Assembly (NCBI GenBank): GCA_016926495.1
Contig: JAFGOL010000240.1
Location: 1-9,870 of the forward strand
Source of the DNA: Oligoflexia bacterium
GTDB taxonomy: Bacteria > Bdellovibrionota > JAFGOL01
Direction of reading: 5' to 3'
Length of the DNA stretch: 9,870 bases
Part shown: positions 1 through 5,098 of the stretch, one piece after another
Layout: each line of letters opens with the position of its first letter
Position numbering within the stretch: the first letter of the stretch is position 1
The notes under the pieces: model-generated
Told to the model about the DNA's origin: nothing
The model's database searches: none
Seen by the model: only the letters and a program-made list of their open reading frames with translations
Made by a program: the position numbers and the translations under genes

Positions 1-1
1 A

Positions 2-607
2 GGCGGTGTGCTCGGGTACACCGTTACACAGGCAATGCGCTTCGGCATCGCAAGGGGGCTTTTCAGCAACGAGGCAGGTCTTGGCTCGGCGCCCATTGCC
101 CACGCCGCGGCAAAGACCAGTGAGCCGATCAGGGAGGGAATAGTTGCCATGCTTGAACCCTTTATTGATACCATTGTTATTTGCACAATGACCGGGCTTG
201 TTATAGTCGTCAGCGGCGTATATGCGGATACCGGTCTTACCGGCGCGACCCTTACCACTGTTGCTTTTGACAGTTCACTGCCGGGCTTCGGCCGCCACGT
301 GGTAAGCATGGGGCTTGTGCTTTTTGCCTTCAGCACAACGGTAAGCTGGAGCTATTACGGCGACAGGTCTGTCGGATATATTTTCAAACAGAGCAAAAAG
401 GCAGTATTAATTTACAGGTGGATCTATGTGTTGATCATACCCGTGGGCGCCACAATATCCCTGCCCCTGGTATGGAACATGGCTGATCTTGCAAACGGGC
501 TTATGGCGTTTCCGAACCTTATAGGGCTTATCGGGTTGTCAGGTTTTATCAGCAGCAGCCTCAGGGATTATGAGAACCGGCTCCCGGATATGCAAAAGTA
601 CAGGTAA
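2..607 (+). CDS. Amino acid carrier protein (AGCS, sodium:alanine-type symporter), 5' truncated
   Basis: This is the C-terminal part of an integral membrane Na+-coupled symporter that imports alanine, glycine or similar small neutral amino acids. The frame is open from the first bases of the window, so the true start lies upstream; an internal GTG at 8 is not a start. About 201 residues are seen out of roughly 450-500 usual for the family. The best evidence is the conserved segment reading GLFSNEAGLGSAPIAHAAAK followed by TSEP, typical of AGCS proteins, then several hydrophobic helices (for example around MLEPFIDTIVICTMTGLVIV and the WSYYG region after SFSTTVS-like residues) and a short charged tail ending DMQKYR. 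It converges with the receiver-domain gene at 650. Substrate cannot be told from this fragment. Confidence 0.93.
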   Translation, partial: GGVLGYTVTQAMRFGIARGLFSNEAGLGSAPIAHAAAKTSEPIREGIVAMLEPFIDTIVICTMTGLVIVVSGVYADTGLTGATLTTVAFDSSLPGFGRHVVSMGLVLFAFSTTVSWSYYGDRSVGYIFKQSKKAVLIYRWIYVLIIPVGATISLPLVWNMADLANGLMAFPNLIGLIGLSGFISSSLRDYENRLPDMQKYR

Positions 608-623
608 AAGATTTCATATTCCT

Positions 624-650
624 CCGCTTTGCGGGTATGTAAGATTTTTT
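624..650 (+). terminator. Weak possible terminator between convergent genes
   Basis: A small GC hairpin CCGC-TTT-GCGG (624-634) lies 16 bp after the symporter stop, and a run of six T follows at 645-650 after a 10-nt gap. The gap between stem and T run is longer than in a standard intrinsic terminator and the stem is only 4 bp, so this is a weak call. It sits exactly between two convergent genes, where a terminator is expected. Confidence 0.25.
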
Positions 651-1018
651 CAGCCCGTAAACAGAAAAATATTATTTACAAGCTCAACCAGTTCTTCCGG
701 ATCAAACGGTTTTTTCAGGTAATACAGGTTGAAGCACTTGCGCAGCGAGTCAGGCAAAAAATAAGCGGTAGTAATAATAACCGGGGTGCTTTGTACAGCG
801 TCTTTTATATTAATAATAATATCTTCAACCGGGTACGGTTTAAAATTAAGCTCGCTGATTACGCAATTGAATTTTAACGGAAAAAGCTTTATATGGCCTA
901 ATGCGACCGCAAGATCATCAAAGTAGTTCCAATTGTATCCGTTTGTTTTAAATAAATCATAATAAGTTGAAATTATTGAATTATTTGGCTCTATTAGACA
1001 TATACTGATTTGTCTCAT
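650..1018 (-). CDS. Stand-alone response-regulator receiver domain with Glu at the phosphorylation site
   Basis: A 122-residue protein covering a single CheY-like receiver fold with no output domain. Seen: strand 1 ends CLIEPNN, with one acidic residue (E10) where most receivers have two Asp; strand 3 ends CVISELNF, putting E56 at the phosphoacceptor Asp position; the conserved Thr (T84 in IITTAY) and the Lys-Pro switch (K103-P104 in LKKPFDPEEL) are kept. Asp-to-Glu at this site can mimic the phosphorylated state in some receivers, so the protein may be constitutively active or phosphorylation-independent; that is inference. The ATG at 1018 has no convincing Shine-Dalgarno. The gene is clearly more AT-rich than its neighbours (about 23-35% GC in sampled stretches), and is divergent from the S24-repressor gene. 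No histidine kinase is nearby. It could act as a protein-protein adaptor. Confidence 0.8.
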   Translation of the reverse strand: MRQISICLIEPNNSIISTYYDLFKTNGYNWNYFDDLAVALGHIKLFPLKFNCVISELNFKPYPVEDIIINIKDAVQSTPVIITTAYFLPDSLRKCFNLYYLKKPFDPEELVELVNNIFLFTG

Positions 1019-1027
1019 ATAAACATT

Positions 1028-1085
1028 TTCGCATATTCATAGATATATCGCAACATTGTTTCGCAGGATAATTAAAATATCGCAA
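1028..1085. promoter_or_regulatory. Four regularly spaced TCGCA motifs in the divergent intergenic region (candidate operator)
   Basis: TCGCA occurs at 1029-1033, 1048-1052, 1061-1065 and 1080-1084, all in the same orientation, with steps of 19, 13 and 19 bp, i.e. an imperfect 32-bp unit repeated twice. The second and fourth copies are extended to ATATCGCAA (1045-1053, 1077-1085), the first and third to TTTCGCA. The array fills the 80-bp gap between the receiver gene and the XRE/S24 gene, the usual place for an autoregulated repressor to bind. No strong sigma70 promoter stands out; GATAAT (1067-1072) and TAAAAT (1073-1078) are possible -10 boxes for the + strand gene. Confidence 0.45.
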
Positions 1086-1098
1086 TTACGCCGGGTTT

Positions 1099-1962
1099 AT
1101 GATGATGGATTATTTCAGGTTCATAGGATCGAGATTAAGGACCCTGAGGGAAAAGGCCGGGTATTCCCTCGAAAAGCTTGCCAGGACCGCCTCTGGTAAC
1201 GGTATTACCGTTACAAAGGACCTTATACACAATATTGAAAAATGCAGGGTGAACACATTTGACCCGAACGTGCTTGCCGCCATTGCCGGTGTTTTCGGCA
1301 TGTCATTGTCCGAATTTATCAAGTTTCCGGAAGACGTGGATATAAGCAATATTGATTCCGTGCAGCTTGGCCGTCTGCTGGGCGCTTTAAAAAACGCGTC
1401 AGATGATCACGCGGAGATAGCCGTTGATACGGTTGTTAATCTTCTGTCCAGGTTAAACACGGAAATCAAAAGGGCCGGTGAAGTAAAAATCCTGCAGCCC
1501 GATTCCGTTTCAGGCGATGTCCCGGAATATGTTCCTTATTTTGATTTACACGTTGCGGCCGGTGTTTTTGATGAAAACACCGAACCTCCTGCCCCGGCAG
1601 GCTACATTCGGGTGGAGGGCGTTAACAACCGGAACGGGGAATATTTTGTTTCAAAAATAACGGGTACGTCAATGGAGCCGCTGATACCTGACGGTTCGTT
1701 TTGCCTGTTTAAAAAATACGGGGGCGGAAGCAGGCAGGGAAAGATCATGCTTGTCAGGGCCGCGGGCGTTGCCGACCCTGAAAGCGGCAGTTCCTTTGTG
1801 ATCAAAAGGTATAAAAGGCTGGGCCCTGTTTCGGACGACAGGGAAAGGTCCGGCATTGAAATCCATTTATTGTCTGAGAATAAAAAATTTCCGCCGATTA
1901 TCCTGAAAGGGATCAGCGATCAGCAGATAAACACGCCGTGCGAGTTTGTCAGAACGATTTGA
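1099..1962 (+). CDS. XRE-family HTH / S24 peptidase (LexA/CI-like) transcriptional regulator
   Basis: A 287-residue repressor-like regulator. The N-terminus (about 5-75) is a helix-turn-helix of the XRE/Cro type, with a recognition region around TKDLIHNIEKC. A linker of about 65 residues follows, then a C-terminal S24/LexA-like peptidase domain (about 145-287). Key residues visible: an Ala-Gly candidate autocleavage bond at A154-G155 (HVAAGVF), the catalytic Ser S191 in GTSMEPLIPDGS, and the general-base Lys K236 in FVIKRYKR. In this family, nucleoprotein-filament or other stress signals trigger self-cleavage and derepression. Start: three consecutive ATG codons (1099, 1102, 1105) with no clear Shine-Dalgarno, so the exact start is uncertain by two residues. 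It ends 3 bp from the convergent membrane-protein gene. There are no other phage genes, so a host stress regulator is as likely as a prophage remnant. Targets are unknown. Confidence 0.9.
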   Translation: MMMDYFRFIGSRLRTLREKAGYSLEKLARTASGNGITVTKDLIHNIEKCRVNTFDPNVLAAIAGVFGMSLSEFIKFPEDVDISNIDSVQLGRLLGALKNASDDHAEIAVDTVVNLLSRLNTEIKRAGEVKILQPDSVSGDVPEYVPYFDLHVAAGVFDENTEPPAPAGYIRVEGVNNRNGEYFVSKITGTSMEPLIPDGSFCLFKKYGGGSRQGKIMLVRAAGVADPESGSSFVIKRYKRLGPVSDDRERSGIEIHLLSENKKFPPIILKGISDQQINTPCEFVRTI

Positions 1963-1965
1963 ATA

Positions 1966-2682
1966 TTATCTTTTTCTCAGCCTGACGTACAGGTAAACAA
2001 GTATAAAAAAGGAAACCAGGAGCAGAAAGTACCTTAGCATTTTGTTCTGCCTGTACTTGGCATTAATGACAAAGGCGTTCGCAATCTGGTCTGTTTCCTT
2101 TTGGGCGTTTTCGGGTGCGACTTCTCCGTCTCCGCCTTCGCCCTCCTGTACCGTACCTTCAGCCCTGGCCGCGGCCTGGGTTTCCTGGTCCGCTTCGCCA
2201 ATAACTGTCTGGCTCAGCTTTTCCTGGACATCTTCAAGATTGACAAGAAGCCTCGGGTTCTCCGGGTCCTCGTTTTCCATTACCCTGTAGTTTGAGTAGA
2301 AAAGTCTTGAGCCTGATACATCGATCTGACTTTCCGTCAGGTATGAATAGACCTTTACCCTGATCTGGCCGGACCCGGGCTGCACGGCCCTTAAAAGGAT
2401 CTGGAAACTTTTTTCGCTAAGTCCCTTAAGCATGCCCTTGTATACCGATTTACCTTCAAGGATTTCAAGGGAGTCACCGCCGAAATACACTTTAAAATAA
2501 AAAGGTTCTTCCTCCAGGGTGGTTGAACCTATGGCCCGTATGGTTATGGTAAGCATGTTGTTTAGCTCACCCTCTATGTTCTGCTCCCTGTTCTTCAGGA
2601 TAATACTGAACGGATTTGCTCCGGCATATATATTGCCGGTAACAAGACACAGCATCACCGCAATTTTAGTCAAAAACAACAT
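1966..2682 (-). CDS. Secreted, C-terminally membrane-anchored protein of unknown function, coupled to radA
   Basis: I do not recognise a named family. With the ATG at 2682 the protein has 238 residues: an N-terminal signal peptide (LTKIAVMLCLVTGNIYAG, no lipobox), an extracytoplasmic region of alternating short beta-like segments (about 22-145) that could be an Ig/cohesin-like sandwich, an acidic Ala/Glu/Gly/Gln-rich low-complexity linker (about 150-190), then one transmembrane helix and a basic stop (YFLLLVSFFILVYLYVRLRKR). This predicts a type I topology with the N-terminal domain outside the cytoplasm. A TTG at 2697 would extend it by 5 residues, but the ATG at 2682 has a good Shine-Dalgarno AGAGGTG at 2687-2693 and is preferred. 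It overlaps the 3' end of radA by 17 bp, so translation is probably coupled. The neighbour's DNA-repair role says little about this one. Confidence 0.75.
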   Translation of the reverse strand: MLFLTKIAVMLCLVTGNIYAGANPFSIILKNREQNIEGELNNMLTITIRAIGSTTLEEEPFYFKVYFGGDSLEILEGKSVYKGMLKGLSEKSFQILLRAVQPGSGQIRVKVYSYLTESQIDVSGSRLFYSNYRVMENEDPENPRLLVNLEDVQEKLSQTVIGEADQETQAAARAEGTVQEGEGGDGEVAPENAQKETDQIANAFVINAKYRQNKMLRYFLLLVSFFILVYLYVRLRKR

Positions 2683-4006
2683 CGAACACCTCTTCAATGG
2701 TCTTTACCTTAATTATGTCAATATCTCCATTAAAATCAATTTGCTGATCCGGTATTACAACAGATTTAAAACCAAGTCTGCATATTTCGTTAAGCCTTTC
2801 GGACATTCTTGGTATTTTGCGCACCTCCCCTGTCAAACCTATTTCACCAAGCAGCACATAATCGGAAACCAGTTTTTTACCAAGATATCCTGACGCTATG
2901 GACGTCGCTACGGCAAGGTCCATGGAGGGTTCGCTGGTTTTAAGGCCACCCACGAGGTTGACGAAAAGATCAAGGTTGCCGAAGCTGTAATGAAACCGTT
3001 TTTCCATAACGGCAAGCAGCATGGCGACCCTGTTGGTCTCGTATCCCACTATGGTGCGTCTCGGCATGGCAAGGAAAGTGGAAGAGAGCAGGGATTGTAT
3101 TTCGACCAGTATGGGCCTGGTGCCTGTAAGGAGGTTTCCAATAACAGACCCTGCCTGCCCGGTGTTCCGGCCCGACAGAAAAAACGACGAAGGGTTTTCA
3201 ACATCCTTAAGCCCTGTTGATTTCATTTCAAAAATACCGATCTCGTTCGTGGGGCCGAACCTGTTTTTAATCGTGCGCAGCATCCTGTAGTTTATGTTTT
3301 CGTCACCTTCAAAATATATGACGGCGTCAACCATGTGCTCAATGAGCTTGGGGCCGGCTATCATTCCCTCCTTTGTCACGTGGCCAACAAGAAAAAGCGG
3401 AATATCGCGCGATTTTGTAAGATCTATAAGGGAAGAAACAGTCTGCCTGAGCTGTGAAAAGCTGCCCATGGGGGATTTGAGTTCGTAGTCGAATACCGCC
3501 TGTATCGAGTCAACGATGCAGAGCGCCGGACTGTACTCGCTTATAACTGAAACAACCCTTGACAGCGACGATTCAGATACTATAAGTATATTGGAATTAT
3601 CAAAGCCAAGCCTGTCCGCCCTAAGTTTGATCTGCTCCGCGGATTCTTCGCCGGAAACGTACAGTACCTCGTTTCCCTGTCCGGCTATCCTGTTTGAAAG
3701 CTCCAGCAGAAGCGTGGATTTGCCAATGCCCGGTTCCCCGCCTATAAGTATGCTTGCGCCCTTGACGATACCGCCTCCCAGCACCCTGTCCAGTTCCTTG
3801 CTGCGGGTTGTAGTGCGCGGCGTTTCAGAAACATTTATACTGTTAAGCTTGTGCAGGGCAGGCAGATCTTTTGACGATTTTCGCGATTTCACGTTTTCCC
3901 TGATTTCCGAGATGGAATTCCATTCCCCGCACTGGTAGCATCTGCCTTCCCATTTGGAATACCGCTTGCCGCAAATCTGACACTCAAAAAGCAGTTCTTT
4001 TGCCAT
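2666..4006 (-). CDS. radA: DNA repair protein RadA (Sms), branch-migration ATPase
   Basis: RadA is a hexameric ATPase that drives branch migration during homologous recombination and processes recombination intermediates with RecA. All hallmarks are present in 446 residues, the usual length: an N-terminal C4 zinc finger (Cys 9, 12, 23, 26), Walker A GGEPGIGKST at 89-98, Walker B ending at D166 (LCIVDSIQ), the RadA-specific KNRFG motif at 247-251, and a C-terminal Lon-protease-like domain from about 290 (with GLKTSEPSMDLAVATSIASG and LGEIGLTGEVRKI). The start MAKELLFECQICG matches the family exactly, which fixes the ATG at 4006. No Shine-Dalgarno precedes it; instead a -10 box ends 7 nt before the ATG, suggesting a leaderless transcript. 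The gene overlaps the membrane-protein gene downstream and is divergent from the Fic-SNF2-SWIM run. Confidence 0.98.
   Translation of the reverse strand: MAKELLFECQICGKRYSKWEGRCYQCGEWNSISEIRENVKSRKSSKDLPALHKLNSINVSETPRTTTRSKELDRVLGGGIVKGASILIGGEPGIGKSTLLLELSNRIAGQGNEVLYVSGEESAEQIKLRADRLGFDNSNILIVSESSLSRVVSVISEYSPALCIVDSIQAVFDYELKSPMGSFSQLRQTVSSLIDLTKSRDIPLFLVGHVTKEGMIAGPKLIEHMVDAVIYFEGDENINYRMLRTIKNRFGPTNEIGIFEMKSTGLKDVENPSSFFLSGRNTGQAGSVIGNLLTGTRPILVEIQSLLSSTFLAMPRRTIVGYETNRVAMLLAVMEKRFHYSFGNLDLFVNLVGGLKTSEPSMDLAVATSIASGYLGKKLVSDYVLLGEIGLTGEVRKIPRMSERLNEICRLGFKSVVIPDQQIDFNGDIDIIKVKTIEEVFDVVFD
2687..2693 (-). promoter_or_regulatory. Shine-Dalgarno that decides the start of the membrane protein
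   Basis: AGAGGTG on the minus strand, inside the radA 3' end, with its AGAGG core 6 nt before the ATG at 2682. It makes the ATG a better start than the in-frame TTG at 2697. Confidence 0.7.
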
Positions 4007-4013
4007 ATTATCG

Positions 4014-4041
4014 GTTATACCCGAATACTTTTACTGTGCAA
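4014..4041 (-). promoter_or_regulatory. radA promoter, predicted leaderless
   Basis: On the minus strand TTGCAC (4041-4036) and TATAAC (4019-4014) are separated by 16 bp, a fair sigma70-type promoter. The -10 ends 7 nt before the radA ATG (4006), so a normal start site would fall at or next to the start codon. There is no Shine-Dalgarno in the 7-nt interval. Confidence 0.6.
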
Positions 4042-4057
4042 ACGGAATTCTTTTGGG

Positions 4058-4063
4058 TATAAT
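4058..4063 (+). promoter_or_regulatory. -10 box of the Fic-SNF2-SWIM operon, predicted leaderless
   Basis: A perfect TATAAT ends 7 nt before the preferred ATG (4071). No good -35 is seen at 16-18 bp upstream (the region reads TGTGCA/GTGCAA and is shared with the radA -35 on the other strand), so the promoter may be weak, overlapping or activator-dependent. Confidence 0.5.
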
Positions 4064-4070
4064 CGGGTAT

Positions 4071-5054
4071 ATGCTCGAAAAAAATGCCAATAAACTCATC
4101 AAGTTAATATCAGAACTTGATGAATTCAAAGGAAGGTGGTTTTTCCTGCAAAACATCCACTCCGGGAGGCTTCCCGCGCTTTATGAGCAGGCTGTTTTGC
4201 GGTCTGTCGCGGCAATGGATGCCTTTGATAACTTCAGGGTTACCGATTCGCTCAAGCAGGGCAGGCTTGAAGCCATGGCAGCGGTTTTTGATAAAAACAA
4301 TGACAGCAGTTTCGAAATTATAGACGAACTCCTTGTAAAACACATACACTCGGCGCTTTTTAAATATTCCCTGGAAGATCAAGTACATAGCGGAAAATAC
4401 AAGACAATGGACGTGAACATCGACGGTGTGGACAAGGACGGACGGCTTGTGGGTAATGTGCTTGACAGTGTTTCACCGTCTGAAACTCCCGCGAAAATGC
4501 TTGAATTTATCGAACTCACGAACAACGCGTTCAATGAAGGCCATTACCATCCGCTTATAATTATCTCGCTGTTTGTGGTCAATTTTTTATCAATACAGCC
4601 GTTTCAGAAGGGTAATATTCCTGTAGCTCTGCTTGCAGCGTCGTACATGCTTGACAGGAAAGGTTACGGTTTTACAAGGTACGCTTCGCTTGAAAAAATC
4701 GTTTCGTCAAACCTTGAAAATTTCTATTACTCGATTTTAAAATCGCAAAAAAGAGAGTCCGCGAATGACGTTCTTTTCTGGATCGTTTATTTCATAAAGT
4801 GCCTTGTCCAAATAAAGAATGAGGTCCTGAACAAGCTGGATAAGCAGCTGGATACCCATGTCTTAAACCCTTTGTCACAAAGGATCCTGGAGCTTATGGA
4901 TAAGCATGATAAAATAAACATAACCATGCTCCAGACCCTTACAAAGGCAAACAGGAATACGCTAAAGATCAGGCTGCGCGAGCTGGTACGCGGCAACTTT
5001 ATAACTCAATACGGAAAGGCAAAGGCAACCTGGTACTGCAAGGCCGCTTTATAG
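4071..5054 (+). CDS. Fic-fold protein with degenerate active site and C-terminal winged helix
   Basis: A 327-residue protein with the layout of Fic-family proteins: an alpha-helical N-terminal region (LISELDEFKGRWFFLQN onward), a Fic core (about 110-215), and a C-terminal winged helix-turn-helix (about 268-327, with ITMLQTLTKANRNTLKIRLREL). Fic enzymes transfer AMP or other nucleotide-derived groups using HPFxxGNGR. Here the aligned stretch is QPFQKGNIPV at 176-185: catalytic His becomes Gln and the GNGR anion-hole/Arg end becomes GNIP. The segment aligning with the inhibitory SxxxE(G/N) helix reads VAAMDAF, also altered. So it is predicted to be catalytically dead and more likely a regulator or scaffold; that is inference. 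ATG at 4071 is chosen because TATAAT lies just upstream; a TTG at 4053 would add 6 residues but overlaps the -10. It precedes the SNF2 gene by 44 bp and likely shares its transcript. Confidence 0.75.
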   Translation: MLEKNANKLIKLISELDEFKGRWFFLQNIHSGRLPALYEQAVLRSVAAMDAFDNFRVTDSLKQGRLEAMAAVFDKNNDSSFEIIDELLVKHIHSALFKYSLEDQVHSGKYKTMDVNIDGVDKDGRLVGNVLDSVSPSETPAKMLEFIELTNNAFNEGHYHPLIIISLFVVNFLSIQPFQKGNIPVALLAASYMLDRKGYGFTRYASLEKIVSSNLENFYYSILKSQKRESANDVLFWIVYFIKCLVQIKNEVLNKLDKQLDTHVLNPLSQRILELMDKHDKINITMLQTLTKANRNTLKIRLRELVRGNFITQYGKAKATWYCKAAL

Positions 5055-5098
5055 CTGTTGCTTTTATGTGGCAGCCGTGCTTAAAAAAGGGTCCCGGT

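Larger units (their letters stand above)
4004..4073. repeat. Mirror-image promoter/start segments between radA and the Fic gene
   Basis: The minus-strand segment 4022-4004 and the plus-strand segment 4055-4073 are 15/19 identical, both beginning GGGTATAA and ending ATATG, the final ATG being the start codon of each gene. A 9-bp perfect inverted pair TATACCCGA (4016-4024) / TCGGGTATA (4063-4071) lies in the same region, and GGGTATA is repeated directly at 4055-4061 and 4065-4071, one helical turn apart. These units overlap both -10 boxes, as a shared operator would. Confidence 0.6.

Noticed and set aside
629..877. Plus-strand open frame opposite the receiver gene
   Set aside because: It lies wholly antisense to a recognisable receiver domain and its translation resembles no protein; a shadow frame.
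1099..1962. Prophage interpretation based on the CI-like repressor
   Set aside because: No integrase, attachment site, or structural, lysis or replication phage genes are present; S24 regulators are also common host stress regulators.
2683..2697. TTG start for the membrane protein downstream of radA
   Set aside because: The ATG at 2682 has an AGAGGTG ribosome-binding site and gives a better-shaped signal peptide.
3516..3938. 140-codon plus-strand open frame inside radA
   Set aside because: Antisense to the Walker A/B region of a conserved gene; Ser/Pro-rich shadow translation.
5066..5098. Upstream ATG for the SNF2 gene
   Set aside because: It has no Shine-Dalgarno and adds MWQPCLKKGPG, while the ATG at 5099 has AAAGGG at correct spacing.
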